Shown here: piece by piece, positions 40,841 through 50,135 of the stretch
Layout of the letters: every line of letters begins with the position of its first letter
Numbering within the stretch: the first letter of the stretch is position 1
Assembly: GCA_943788245.1 (NCBI GenBank)
Contig: CALSPN010000022.1
Coordinates: 62,001-126,000, forward strand
Reading direction: 5' to 3'
DNA length: 64,000 nt
From: an uncultured Verrucomicrobiae bacterium
Lineage (GTDB): Bacteria; Verrucomicrobiota; Verrucomicrobiia; Limisphaerales; AAA164-E04
The notes under the pieces: model-generated
The model's database searches: none
The model's input: only the letters and a program-made list of their open reading frames with translations
What the model was told of the DNA's origin: nothing
Made by a program: the position numbers and the translations under genes

Positions 40841-42976
40841 CTATTCGCCGGTCAGATAATATTTGTTGGCGTAATCCTGAACCATGCGCCACGTACTGTA
40901 TTCAGGTGTGATCGTAGACATGGATCGACGGATTTTTTGGATCCATTGTCGGGGTATGCCTGTGGAGTCGCGATTGTAGAAGCCCGGTATCACCTCTTTG
41001 GTGAGAACATCGTAGAGGTTGTTGCTGTCGACGCGGTCCTGTTCCTCAACGGAGTCAGGTTGCGAATCAGGACCAATCGCAAAGCCATTGGTTTCATCAA
41101 ACGCTTCACGCCACCATCCATCAAGGATACTCATATTCAGACAGCCGTGTGCCGATGTCTTTTGTCCACTCGTGCCGGAGGCCTCCAGTGGACGTCGTGG
41201 GTTATTTAACCAGATGTCACAGCCAGATACCATTTGGCGGGCCACGTGAACATCATAGTTTTCAATAAATACCAAATGACCGTGAAGTTCGGTGTGCTTG
41301 CTGAGATGAATGATGTGCTGGATAAAACGTTTTCCTTCATCATCACGTGGATGCGCTTTCCCCGCAAAGATGAACTGGATGGGATACTTTTTGTCCTTCA
41401 CCAGCCTGACAATTTGTTCAAACTGCTGGAAAACGAGAGGAGCACGTTTGTAAGTTGCAAAGCGTCGTGCAAATCCAATCGTTAATACATCTGGATTCAA
41501 GAGATGATCAAAAGTGATGAAATTTTCACGTTTGAGACTTTGGCTTTGAAGCAGGAGACGGCGACGAGAAAACTCAATGAGTTCGCGCCTGAGTAATGAC
41601 CGAAGGGCCCAGATTTCCTCATCAGAAACAAAGCCTGGATCTTCCATGCGATTCCAGAACGCATGTGTGTTCAAGTCGGTATCCCAATGCTCACCCAGAC
41701 GACGTCGGAAAAACCTTCTCAGTGGCCCTTTCATCCAACCTGCTACATGAATCCCGTTGGTAATATGACCGATCGGTACTTCCTCGACTTTCTTATCCGC
41801 ATAGAGGTCTTGCCACATCTGCCGACTGATCTCTCCGTGTAACTCGCTTACCCCATTGGCAGTTCGGGAGTGTTTCAGAGCAAGGACAGTCATACAGAAA
41901 GGCTCGGATTCATCTCCCTTGCGAACACGGCCCATATCCATGAACTCTTGGTGGGAAATCTTCAAGTTGTTTGCAAACTTGTGGGCGGCATATTGCACCA
42001 GATCACTTGTGAAACGGTCATGGCCAGCCTCCACAGGTGTGTGGGTTGTGAATATGCATTCCTTGGTGGTTGCTTTGCTGGCATCCTCGAGGGTATGGCC
42101 AGTGGCCATTTTCTCACGCATCAATTCGAGCGTCAGAAATGCTGCATGACCTTCATTCATATGGAAGACAGAAGGCTGAATATCGAGCGCGCGCATGAGT
42201 CTCACACCGCCGACACCCAAAAGCATTTCCTGCATGATGCGTGTTGTACTGTCGCCGCCATAAACCCGCAGTGTAAGTTCCCGATGATGCTCTTCGTTTT
42301 CAGGCAGATCAGTGTCCATAAGGTAAATGGGAATGCGTCCCACATTGACCTTCCAGACTTTGAATTTTACCTGGCTGGTGGCAATTTGAATCATGCAAGT
42401 GAGGTGTTCCCCTTTTGCATCAAGGACCGCTTCCATGGGCAAATTCCGAGGATTGAGACGGGAATAGTATTCCGTCTGCCAGTTTTCCTCATTGATCGTT
42501 TGCATGAAGTAGCCCTGTCTGTAGAAAAGGCTGATGCCAACAAACGGAAGTCCCAGATCACTTGCAGATTTCGCGTGATCCCCTGCAAGAATACCCAACC
42601 CGCCTGCTGCGATTGGAAGTGTTTCATGCAAGCCGAACTCTGCTGAGAAGTAAGCGACAGGTTTTCCCTCAAGTTTTTGAGCGTTCTGCGCTGCCCAGGT
42701 ATCACGCTCTCCCATATAGGCATTGAATCGTTTCAATACGTCTCGAACATCTGCTGCGAAAGCAGGTTCCTGGAGGCGTGTTCTTAATTCGTAGTCCGAA
42801 ACCTCATGCAACACAGCAACTGCATTGTGGTAGAGGTTTTGCCATGCGCGAGGTGATAGCTGTTGGAATATTTCCTGGGCCTCCTGATTCCAGGTCCACC
42901 ACAAATTACGAGCTAACCGGTTCAGCCCGTGTATCAGATCAGTCAATTCCGCTGAAGTCAGCGGTTCAGTTTTCAT
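40841..42976 (-). CDS. glgP: Alpha-glucan (glycogen) phosphorylase
   Basis: A 711-residue PLP enzyme that releases glucose-1-phosphate from glycogen or maltodextrin. It belongs to the bacterial/archaeal branch with a DUF3417 N-terminus, LARNLWWTWNQEAQEIF. Further motifs are PVAYFSAEFGLHETLPI, GGLGILAGDHAKSASDLGLP, VFHMNEGHAAFL, FTTHTPVEAGHD and the PLP-binding region EASGTSGQKTSAHGCLN. Length is shorter than the usual 830-850 of the E. coli type but normal for this branch. Its leader carries a terminator-like hairpin and T8 tract, so expression may be attenuated. Confidence 0.93.
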   Translation of the reverse strand: MKTEPLTSAELTDLIHGLNRLARNLWWTWNQEAQEIFQQLSPRAWQNLYHNAVAVLHEVSDYELRTRLQEPAFAADVRDVLKRFNAYMGERDTWAAQNAQKLEGKPVAYFSAEFGLHETLPIAAGGLGILAGDHAKSASDLGLPFVGISLFYRQGYFMQTINEENWQTEYYSRLNPRNLPMEAVLDAKGEHLTCMIQIATSQVKFKVWKVNVGRIPIYLMDTDLPENEEHHRELTLRVYGGDSTTRIMQEMLLGVGGVRLMRALDIQPSVFHMNEGHAAFLTLELMREKMATGHTLEDASKATTKECIFTTHTPVEAGHDRFTSDLVQYAAHKFANNLKISHQEFMDMGRVRKGDESEPFCMTVLALKHSRTANGVSELHGEISRQMWQDLYADKKVEEVPIGHITNGIHVAGWMKGPLRRFFRRRLGEHWDTDLNTHAFWNRMEDPGFVSDEEIWALRSLLRRELIEFSRRRLLLQSQSLKRENFITFDHLLNPDVLTIGFARRFATYKRAPLVFQQFEQIVRLVKDKKYPIQFIFAGKAHPRDDEGKRFIQHIIHLSKHTELHGHLVFIENYDVHVARQMVSGCDIWLNNPRRPLEASGTSGQKTSAHGCLNMSILDGWWREAFDETNGFAIGPDSQPDSVEEQDRVDSNNLYDVLTKEVIPGFYNRDSTGIPRQWIQKIRRSMSTITPEYSTWRMVQDYANKYYLTGE

Positions 42977-42999
42977 AGTCCAAGTTCAAGTTTAAGGTT

Positions 43000-43036
43000 A
43001 AAAAAAATCGGTATCTCCCGGTTTGGAAGAAACCGA
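43000..43036 (-). promoter_or_regulatory. Terminator-like hairpin and T8 tract in the glgP leader
   Basis: On the minus strand a stem formed by TCGGT(43032-43036 side) and ACCGA (43008-43012 side), extended inward by CTTCC/GGAG-type pairs with one mismatch and one bulge, is followed directly by eight T (43007-43000), about 24 bases before the glgP start. This is the layout of an intrinsic terminator placed in a 5' leader, or the end of a short RNA encoded upstream. Confidence 0.5.
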
Positions 43037-43405
43037 CACCTGAGCAAAGACAAAAAGGTCTGATTTTGCAATCTTATGTTTGTGGACTTTTCAAATTGAA
43101 CGCTTTTCTCCTGATTCCTGGTGGCAATAGAGCGGGAGAACGTTAGATCGGATGATCCTGTTCCTCCCGGCGTTCCTTTTGTAAGACGCATTTTTTCGTC
43201 ATTACGGTAGGGTCAAAGTTTGTCGGAGGAGATGCATTGAAAGCATGACAAAACTCAATGAGACGCCCCTTCGCCAACTGTCGCAGATTACAGAAAGGCA
43301 AGCTTGTGCGTTTTTCATGAACAGCTCAAAAAGCTCAAAATCGACCTTGCATAGATCCGACCTGATACTTTGACAACTTCAGTGGATGATGGCAGCCTGT
43401 AAATT
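43037..43405. other. Intergenic region upstream of glgP and the sorbosone-dehydrogenase gene
   Basis: A divergent region with no convincing frame. Minus-strand transcripts from here would meet the hairpin at 43000-43036, so a small RNA or leader of 100-250 bases could be present. No specific RNA family is recognised. Confidence 0.4.
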
Positions 43406-46051
43406 GTGAAATTCTTGAATATCTGCCCAATCAGAAAATATTTTCGGATAATGTTGGTCGCAGTTTTACTGTCTGGTCTGCCTGAATTTTTACACGGAGC
43501 AGATCGTGTTGCGAACCAGACTTTGAACTTTCCAGACAAACCACCTGCTGCTGACTACGCCTTGGAGAATGCCTTTCCGGGGCTCAGGTTCTCCAATCCT
43601 GTTGCGATCGTTCAAATGCCCGATTTTGAAGATCGTTTGTTTGTGGTTGAGAAAGCGGGACGCATCAGGATGGTGACTCTGGGGGGGCAACCCGAACGTT
43701 TTACCTTCATGGGTTTGACGGATCGAGTCAGATCAGGCGGAGAACGAGGACTTTTGGGTTTGGCATTTCATCCTGATCATGCATCGAATGGATTCTTCTA
43801 CGTGTTTTACACGGCGCAAGGATCAGGCTCTCCCAACCGTCTTTCCCGTTTCAAGGTGACTCCCGATGATCCCTTTGCAGGCGATCCGGAAACTGAGGTG
43901 ATCCTGATCGATCAACCGGATGATGCGGGAAATCACAATGGAGGCGATGTTCATTTCGGGCCTGATGGTTACCTTTATGTGGCTTTAGGTGATGAAGGAA
44001 ACGCCAATGATTCACTGAACAACAGTCAACGCATCGAAAAGGATTTTTTCGCCGGGATTCTTCGCATTGATGTGGACAAGAGGCCAGGCAGTTTGCCTCC
44101 CAATCCACACATCGCAGTCTCCAATAACTATGGCATTCCGCCTGATAATCCATTTGTTGGAGCCACGACATTTCTCAATCGCTCAGTGAATCCTGATCAG
44201 GTAAGAACCGAGTTCTGGGCGGTCGGATTGAGGAATCCCTGGCGCATGGCCTTTGATCCTGTGACGGGGTTGCTTTATACTGGAGACGTGGGGCAGGGGC
44301 GTTTGGAAGAAGTGGACATCATTCAAAAAGGCGGAAATTACGGATGGAGTTTTAAAGAAGGTACCGCTGATGGCCCCGATGCTCGCCGGGCACCAGAAGG
44401 TTTTGTTGATATACCACCGATATTGGAATATCGGCATGGATCAGGACCCGATCGAGGCAACTCCATCACGGGAGGAGTGGTTTATCGGGGGGATCGATTG
44501 TCTCAACTGTACGGGGCCTATGTTTTTGCCGACTACGTGAGTGGAAATATCTGGGCCATGAGGCACGAGGGTAATCGCCAGACAGATTGGTTTAATCTGG
44601 CACGGGATTCTGGAATTGCAGGTTTCGGTATTGATCCAACACAAGGCGACATCCTGTTGGCCGATCATAATGCAAACCGGATCATGAGGCTCGTAGGAAC
44701 TGAAGCTACTACGAATATTGGTTTTCCCACGACACTAGCCGACACTGGTGCATTTATTGATTTAGAAAATTTGACACCTCACCCTGGAATTGAGCCTTAT
44801 GAGATCAACACGCCTTTCTGGTCGGACAACGCGATCAAGAAACGCTGGTTTTCAATTCCTGGCACTGATCCAGGTATCAGGTTCGAAAGGCAAGGTCCCT
44901 GGGGTTTCCCCGAAGGAAGTATCTGGATCAAGCACTTTGATCTGGAAATGGTGCGGGGTGACCCTGCTTCGTCTCGACGACTCGAGACTCGCTTTCTCGT
45001 AAAGCACGAAGATGGTGTTTACGGCCTTACCTATCGATGGGATGACTTACAGGAAAACGCATTCCTAGTGGATGAATCGGGCTACAGCGAAATATTCCGT
45101 ATTCAGGATGGTGAAGAGACTATCGAGCAAGTATGGCGATACCCGAGCCGAAGCGAATGCCTGGCATGCCATACACCTTCTGCAGGGTTGGTGCTTGGTT
45201 TTAACACAGCACAACTTAATCGTTCAGTTTTGAGAAATGATCATGAAGTCTCTCAATTGTCATGGTTGAAAACAGTGGGACACTTTCACGGTGAACCTGA
45301 GACGATTGACACGCTTCCAGCGATGGTATCCGCCAATGATCCGTCCGTAAGCTTGACTCAGAAGGTGAAGTCTTATCTCGCCAGTAATTGTTCCCAATGT
45401 CATCGACCGGGTGGTGAAGCTCTGGGACGATGGGATGCTCGTTATGAAACGCCCGTTTTGGAATCGGGTTTAATCAACGGTCATGTGGTGCGTCATGAAG
45501 GCCAGGCGGATCGCCGTTTGATCGTTCCCGATAATCTTGAAAAATCTGAGATTTATCAGCGCATATCAAATGAAGGGTCACGTCGAATGCCTCCTGTGGG
45601 GAGCCATCTGCTGGATCCGGAAGGCATTGATCTACTCAAGCGATGGATTACCGAAACATTGCCGCATAAAACCTTTGCAGAATGGCAGCAACATTTTTCC
45701 AGCGCGGTTTCGGTTCAGGAACTCGAACCAACTGGCGATACTGACCATGATGGTTGGAATAATTTAAGTGAGTATCATTTAGGGACGGACCCTACCTTTG
45801 CATTAGATCGATGGCGTCTCAGGTTGGATGTTTCACGTGAGACATTGTTTATTCCAAACCCTCCAGGAATCGAATTGAGATTGGAATCGAGCCTTCTCTT
45901 GGGGAATGCTGTTGAATGGGAGCCGATAGAGATTTTAGAAACAACAGAACCTGTTTTAGGTTATAAGGGTTTGTTGGAATCCAAACCAGAAGGATTCAAT
46001 GAGGGTTCGAAATTCTATCGAGCCACCATTATCTTTCCTGAACTTGAATAG
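43406..46051 (+). CDS. Secreted glucose/sorbosone dehydrogenase fused to a dihaem cytochrome region
   Basis: An 881-residue protein. Order: signal peptide ending in LHGAD; a six-bladed GSDH propeller (about 45-440) with GLLGLAFHPD, DDAGNHNGGDVHFGPDGYLYVALGD, GLRNPWRMAFDP and GGNYGWSF; then a c-type haem region with CLACH and, later, CSQCHRPGG; and a C-terminal piece with a thrombospondin type 3 calcium loop, DTDHDGWNNLSEYHLGTDP. The propeller would oxidise a sugar with PQQ and the haems accept electrons, in the periplasm. Substrate unknown. It runs without a frameshift. Confidence 0.88.
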   Translation: MKFLNICPIRKYFRIMLVAVLLSGLPEFLHGADRVANQTLNFPDKPPAADYALENAFPGLRFSNPVAIVQMPDFEDRLFVVEKAGRIRMVTLGGQPERFTFMGLTDRVRSGGERGLLGLAFHPDHASNGFFYVFYTAQGSGSPNRLSRFKVTPDDPFAGDPETEVILIDQPDDAGNHNGGDVHFGPDGYLYVALGDEGNANDSLNNSQRIEKDFFAGILRIDVDKRPGSLPPNPHIAVSNNYGIPPDNPFVGATTFLNRSVNPDQVRTEFWAVGLRNPWRMAFDPVTGLLYTGDVGQGRLEEVDIIQKGGNYGWSFKEGTADGPDARRAPEGFVDIPPILEYRHGSGPDRGNSITGGVVYRGDRLSQLYGAYVFADYVSGNIWAMRHEGNRQTDWFNLARDSGIAGFGIDPTQGDILLADHNANRIMRLVGTEATTNIGFPTTLADTGAFIDLENLTPHPGIEPYEINTPFWSDNAIKKRWFSIPGTDPGIRFERQGPWGFPEGSIWIKHFDLEMVRGDPASSRRLETRFLVKHEDGVYGLTYRWDDLQENAFLVDESGYSEIFRIQDGEETIEQVWRYPSRSECLACHTPSAGLVLGFNTAQLNRSVLRNDHEVSQLSWLKTVGHFHGEPETIDTLPAMVSANDPSVSLTQKVKSYLASNCSQCHRPGGEALGRWDARYETPVLESGLINGHVVRHEGQADRRLIVPDNLEKSEIYQRISNEGSRRMPPVGSHLLDPEGIDLLKRWITETLPHKTFAEWQQHFSSAVSVQELEPTGDTDHDGWNNLSEYHLGTDPTFALDRWRLRLDVSRETLFIPNPPGIELRLESSLLLGNAVEWEPIEILETTEPVLGYKGLLESKPEGFNEGSKFYRATIIFPELE

Positions 46052-46164
46052 TGAAAATGCTGTTTTCGATTGTTTGTTTGCTGGTTTCAATTCCAGGATT
46101 GGTTCAGAATTAAAGCTCCTACGGCTGGAATACATCTCTGGTCAGATGCAGGAAATAAAGTTAG

Positions 46165-47067
46165 ATGAGATTAATTGGCTACATTGAAGGGACGAATCAT
46201 GCACGAACTTTTGGGGATTATCTTTATGCACAAGGTGTGGATAATCAGATAGAACGTGCACAGGGAGAGCGCTATGAGGTTTGGATTGTTTCTGAGGACA
46301 AAGTGGAAGTCGGTAAAAACCATCTCATCGCATATCAATCGAATCCAACTGATCCTGTCTATTTGGAATCAGCAGAGAAAGCACAGGAAAAACGTCTCAA
46401 GGCAGCCATGGAACAAGAGGCGTATGCAAAGAAGGTCAAAGATCGGGATGCTATCGCTCCTCGTGGGAAGGGGCTCTCCACAGGAAGGCTGACGCTAGTG
46501 CTGATGGTTATTTGTGGAATCGTTTTTCTTTTTCAACAACTGGGATACCATCGGGCTGTCTTTCAACAACTAAGTATTTCAAATTGGACCCCGGGCGGAG
46601 GTTCGTTTGGTCTCGTTGAAGTCCGCAACGGGCAGGTATGGCGGCTCATCACTCCCATTTTCATGCATGGAGACATCCTGCATATTTTCTTTAACCTGAT
46701 GTGGCTTCGAATGCTTGGAACAGTCATTGAGTATCGTCAGGGTTGGAAATGGCTTTTGGTGATTGTATTGGTCACTGCATCCATTTCCAACATAGCTCAA
46801 TACTACGTCAGCGGTCCTTTGTTCCTGGGGATTTCTGGGGTGGTGTTTGGATTGCTGGGTTATGTGTGGATCAAAGGGAAATTTGACCCTTTCTCTGGTA
46901 TGTTCCTCCCCCCAGGCGTAGTATTTATGATGCTTCTCTGGTTGGGGTTGGGTGTCTCCGGTTTTCTGGAGAAAGGTCTGGGTGTAGGGATAGCAAACAC
47001 CGCGCACATTGGTGGTCTTGCCGTAGGGTGTATCATGGGATACCTGAACACCCTTCGAAAACGATGA
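46165..47067 (+). CDS. Rhomboid-family intramembrane serine protease
   Basis: 300 residues. An N-terminal cytoplasmic rhomboid_N-like domain (residues 1-70) with a charged helical linker (70-105) precedes six membrane helices. Active-site features: HGDILHIFFN (His168, His173, Asn177), GISGVVFG with Ser224, and NTAHIGG with His281, forming the Ser-His dyad. Rhomboids cut transmembrane proteins in the bilayer. Substrate unknown. A small 50-codon membrane gene follows after 9 bases and may belong to the same unit. Confidence 0.93.
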   Translation: MRLIGYIEGTNHARTFGDYLYAQGVDNQIERAQGERYEVWIVSEDKVEVGKNHLIAYQSNPTDPVYLESAEKAQEKRLKAAMEQEAYAKKVKDRDAIAPRGKGLSTGRLTLVLMVICGIVFLFQQLGYHRAVFQQLSISNWTPGGGSFGLVEVRNGQVWRLITPIFMHGDILHIFFNLMWLRMLGTVIEYRQGWKWLLVIVLVTASISNIAQYYVSGPLFLGISGVVFGLLGYVWIKGKFDPFSGMFLPPGVVFMMLLWLGLGVSGFLEKGLGVGIANTAHIGGLAVGCIMGYLNTLRKR

Positions 47068-47076
47068 TCTCTTGTG

Positions 47077-47229
47077 ATGGAAGTTTCCGAAATTGTCGCC
47101 ATCATTTTAACCTTGGCAAAGTATCTGGTCATCGGAGTAACCATTTTGCTATGCATGTTTATTTTGATCGCTCTATTTAAACCTTTGCCTAAACACACTT
47201 CAAAACACGACGAGACTCAGGAAGAGTAA
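47077..47229 (+). CDS. Small single-pass membrane protein
   Basis: A 50-residue protein, MEVSEIVAIILTLAKYL onward, consisting of one long hydrophobic helix (about residues 6-34) and a charged, His/Glu-rich C-terminal tail. The start lies 9 bases after the rhomboid stop. Good hydrophobic pattern and operon-like spacing support it; no family is recognised. It could be a rhomboid partner or regulator (inference only). Confidence 0.5.
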   Translation: MEVSEIVAIILTLAKYLVIGVTILLCMFILIALFKPLPKHTSKHDETQEE

Positions 47230-47316
47230 ACTCTGGTTCGAAAAATAGAGACCACTTCGTGTCGCAGCAGCGTCTCAATCCTGTCATTGCCGGAAGGCTT
47301 GAAGCAAAGCAACCCC

Positions 47317-47808
47317 TCAGTCACCATCAGTATCTCGTATGCATTCAAGAACTTCAGCAGGATGCGGCTCAGGCTTTACTTTTGGCCAGATTTTGAGGAT
47401 CGTTCCTTTGGGGTCAATGAGGAAGGTGATGCGATGTATGCCATCAAACGTTCTTCCCATGAATTGCTTCGGCCCCCAGACACCATACTTGGTGACAATC
47501 TCCTTGGATTCATCTGCCAACAAGGTGAAAGGCAGTTCAAATTTGTTAATGAATTTCTGATGGGCTTTGACGGGGTCGATACTGACACCAACAACAACAG
47601 CGCCAGCATCCCTGAACTCCGCATGCAAATCTCTAAAAGCACAAGCTTCCTTTGTACAACCCGGCGTGTTGTCTTTGGGATAAAAATAAAGGACGACAAA
47701 TTTGCCTTTGAAATCAGACAGGCGAACTTGATCGCCATCCTGTGATTCTGCCTTGAACGCAGGTGCCTTATCTCCCTCTCTCAATATCAATTCAATACCT
47801 TTTGCCAT
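47317..47808 (-). CDS. bcp: Thioredoxin-dependent peroxiredoxin (Bcp/PrxQ)
   Basis: 163 residues. Reduces hydrogen and organic peroxides in the cytoplasm using thioredoxin. The peroxidatic Cys51 lies in NTPGCTKEAC and the resolving Cys56 is five residues later, the PrxQ arrangement. The surrounding VVLYFYPKDNTPGC and later YGVWGPKQFMGR motifs fit the family. Length typical. The Smr gene lies upstream on the same strand. Confidence 0.94.
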   Translation of the reverse strand: MAKGIELILREGDKAPAFKAESQDGDQVRLSDFKGKFVVLYFYPKDNTPGCTKEACAFRDLHAEFRDAGAVVVGVSIDPVKAHQKFINKFELPFTLLADESKEIVTKYGVWGPKQFMGRTFDGIHRITFLIDPKGTILKIWPKVKPEPHPAEVLECIRDTDGD

Positions 47809-47880
47809 ATCTCGGACGGTAACTTGATGAAGTAGTTTGTTGCAAGATTCGTTCCATGCTCATGCAGAGTAGCTGGAGGT

Positions 47881-48159
47881 TTAAATTGGTTTGAGCTCCA
47901 CCATGGTAGCCCCCCATCCACCATTCCATTCAGGTGCGGTACGATGTGAGAGGACGAATGGGAGTTGATCAAGTAAAGCATGCACCCCTTTTCTGAGCGC
48001 TCCTGTTCCCTTTCCATGAATGATCCGGACAGTGAAAATGTCGTTCGCGCGACAAGCTTCAAGGTAGTCAGGTACAAGTTCCCCTATTTCATTGGGACGA
48101 AACGTGTGGAGATCAAGTTCTCCATTGATAGGTATTTCAATGGGGTCTTCAGATTCCAT
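47881..48159 (-). CDS. Small MutS-related (Smr) domain protein
   Basis: About 92 residues comprising only the Smr domain: GELDLHTFRPNEI (LDLH motif) and VRIIHGKGTGALRKGV (HGxGxG motif). Smr domains are nucleases acting on DNA or, in some cases, on mRNA stalled ribosomes. The start is set at ATG 48159, following a TGA by one base; an alternative TTG start at 48174 adds five residues. Possibly co-transcribed with the bcp gene. Confidence 0.88.
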   Translation of the reverse strand: MESEDPIEIPINGELDLHTFRPNEIGELVPDYLEACRANDIFTVRIIHGKGTGALRKGVHALLDQLPFVLSHRTAPEWNGGWGATMVELKPI

Positions 48160-48160
48160 T

Positions 48161-48354
48161 TCAGAGATTCTCAAGAAGATAATTTCTTCGTTTCCTGGCT
48201 CCGTAATCGAAAACCACCACGGAACCGAGGGTATCTTCCAGCGAATGAACGATAGTCAAAATATTTCTCCCCCCGTAAAAGGCGGTTTCAGGAGTTCGGT
48301 AATCTGAAAATCATTTTTGACCATTGGAGGATGATGCATGACTTTGTTTTTCAT
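48161..48354 (-). pseudogene. Possible small gene upstream of smr, apparently missing one base
   Basis: A reading frame from ATG 48354 runs to a G6 run (C6 on plus, 48269-48274). If one G were added the frame would continue through TIVHSLEDTLGSVVVFDYG and GARKRRNYLL to a stop at 48161, one base before the smr start, giving about 64 residues. The continuation and the tight spacing suggest a real small gene; the length and lack of a known family keep this tentative. Confidence 0.3.
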
Positions 48355-48478
48355 ATCAGTTTGTCCACGTAGCTATGCGAGAGCCAAATTCATCATGACA
48401 TAGACCCCTCTGCAAACTGAGACTGTCACCTTTCTTTTGATCACACACTTCGACCATTATGCATGCAGCTAGATTCAA

Positions 48479-49180
48479 TCAAGGATTGTTATCGTCAGGC
48501 AATGGTTCGATTCGCCACAAATCCATCACCGCCCATAGATTAATGGGTGCGACTGATTCACCCGGCTTCAGCAGGCGGACACTTCCATCTGCAAACCCAT
48601 AGTTCGATCCTCCGGAGTTCCTGTTGCCTCCTGTTCTGTGACGGTTTTGTTCGACTTCCTCAATATCATTTCCTCTGCCTTGATAGAAATCCATGTGAAC
48701 GTGGGGTGAGTCCGATGCCTTCTCGCCAAACGTAATGGTATCGGAAGGATGACGAATGGCTGTGAGTTTCATTCCGTGTGGCCACAGGCCATTGGTGAAT
48801 GACTGAAAATCTACCTTATTATTCAAAGTCATGCGAAAGTAATCATTCCAGCCATTGATCAGATAACTTCGGTTCGACATGAATTTGTCGGCAGGACACT
48901 TCAGTAATTTGTGATTGAGGTAATAAGGGCGAAGCTTTGCCATCCAATTGTTTTTGAAACTGCGGCTTACGGGAGGGCACTCGTCATTGAAATCGTCGGC
49001 ATACATAGTGAGAGCCATGCTGAGTTGGCGTAAGTTGTTAACGCATTTGATTCTATTCGCTTTCTGCTTGGCAGAGGAAAGTGCCGGCATGAGCAAACTA
49101 GCCAGGATCCCGATGATAGCAATCACCACCAAAAGCTCTATCAAAGTGAATGCAGCGATAAGAGGTTTGTTGAATTTCAT
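48479..49180 (-). CDS. Pseudopilin-like secreted protein (prepilin cleavage signal)
   Basis: 233 residues. A type IV prepilin signal, [21 protein letters not shown], is here described in parts: cleavage before Phe in AFTLIE, then a hydrophobic helix [12 protein letters not shown]. After the helix comes the common [19 protein letters not shown] pattern, and the C-terminus has [14 protein letters not shown], the FADG motif of the Verrucomicrobia family. Such proteins are exported and may be displayed on pseudopilus-like structures; the function is unknown. Similar to the truncated one at 1-399. Confidence 0.88.
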   Translation of the reverse strand: MKFNKPLIAAFTLIELLVVIAIIGILASLLMPALSSAKQKANRIKCVNNLRQLSMALTMYADDFNDECPPVSRSFKNNWMAKLRPYYLNHKLLKCPADKFMSNRSYLINGWNDYFRMTLNNKVDFQSFTNGLWPHGMKLTAIRHPSDTITFGEKASDSPHVHMDFYQGRGNDIEEVEQNRHRTGGNRNSGGSNYGFADGSVRLLKPGESVAPINLWAVMDLWRIEPLPDDNNP

Positions 49181-49368
49181 AGTCCTAGCTTTTCTTGACT
49201 AAAAATACACCGCCCATCATGTCAGGTTTCATTTTTCTCCTTGAAGTAGCCATATTCTCGCATTTTGCTCATCTTTCTTATTCGCTAAAAGTCACTTTTC
49301 GGTTGCGTTTCGAAGAACAGGTTAACAATACTGTCCAACGTCCTTCTTTTGAAGACAGTTGCACCTTT

Positions 49369-49698
49369 ATGGTTATTCATCTTGCACAATCGGTAATCGC
49401 TCTCGAGAATGGGAGCATGGATGAGCTTCTGGTTTATCAGTTGACAGGATTCCTGATTGTTATCCTGGTTCTTTGCTCTTTGTGGTTTGCAGTTGCGTGT
49501 CTAGGATTTTTTTTCCGCAACTTCGAGATCAAAGATCCAGTGGCTGTTCCATCCTCCCCCGCTGTTCCCAGAGATGCCGTTACTGAAATGGAAATCACCC
49601 CTCAAGTGCAAGTGCTGGTGGGCGCAGCGCTGCACACGGTAATTCAAGGGCCATTTCGTATTGTGTCCTTAGAGGAGACCAAATCGGATGTATCTTAA
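49369..49698 (+). CDS. OadG-like gamma subunit of a Na+-pump decarboxylase
   Basis: A protein of about 110 residues with one N-terminal membrane helix (YQLTGFLIVILVLCSLWF) and a short charged C-terminal region, in the position and with the shape of the OadG gamma subunit. It is first in a three-gene set, 44 bases before the biotin-carrier gene and then the beta subunit. The frame extends upstream to 49195, but that extension has no similarity to OadG; starts at 49369 or 49417 fit better. Confidence 0.7.
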   Translation: MVIHLAQSVIALENGSMDELLVYQLTGFLIVILVLCSLWFAVACLGFFFRNFEIKDPVAVPSSPAVPRDAVTEMEITPQVQVLVGAALHTVIQGPFRIVSLEETKSDVS

Positions 49699-49741
49699 GA
49701 AAGCTCAGCGTGTCATCATTTGATCACTGAGCCTGCTAATT

Positions 49742-50095
49742 ATGAAAAAACTGCGAGTTACCGTTGAGGGGAAAAGTTATGACGTCACCGTTGAGCTGTT
49801 GGGGGAAGATTCTGCTGCTCAAGTTCCTTCAGTCCCTTCTGCTCAACCTTCGAGTCATGCATCTTCTTCCGGGATAGCTGAGCCTGTTCCCAGTCCCTTG
49901 GCTGGCAAGGTAGTTAGTATTGCTGTCGGTGGTGGTCAACAGGTGAAAGAGGGAGATGAACTAATGGTTCTGGAAGCAATGAAGATGAACACGCATGTTT
50001 ACGCGCCTCAATCAGGAACGGTCGAGCACATTCAGGTTCAAGCCGGGGACAATGTGGAAGAGGGGCAGTCACTGATGACGATTAGTGGAGTCTAA
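49742..50095 (+). CDS. Biotin carrier protein of a Na+-pump decarboxylase
   Basis: 117 residues. An N-terminal half with a Ser/Pro/Ala-rich linker is followed by a biotinyl domain with the biotinylation motif VLEAMKMNTHV (Lys81). This domain carries CO2 between the carboxyltransferase and the membrane beta subunit. It stands alone here instead of being fused to the alpha subunit, as in some methylmalonyl-CoA decarboxylases. No carboxyltransferase gene is in the window. Confidence 0.9.
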   Translation: MKKLRVTVEGKSYDVTVELLGEDSAAQVPSVPSAQPSSHASSSGIAEPVPSPLAGKVVSIAVGGGQQVKEGDELMVLEAMKMNTHVYAPQSGTVEHIQVQAGDNVEEGQSLMTISGV

Positions 50096-50135
50096 TCCCT
50101 GTGACTCAACGAAATTAATCATTACGGACGATCTT

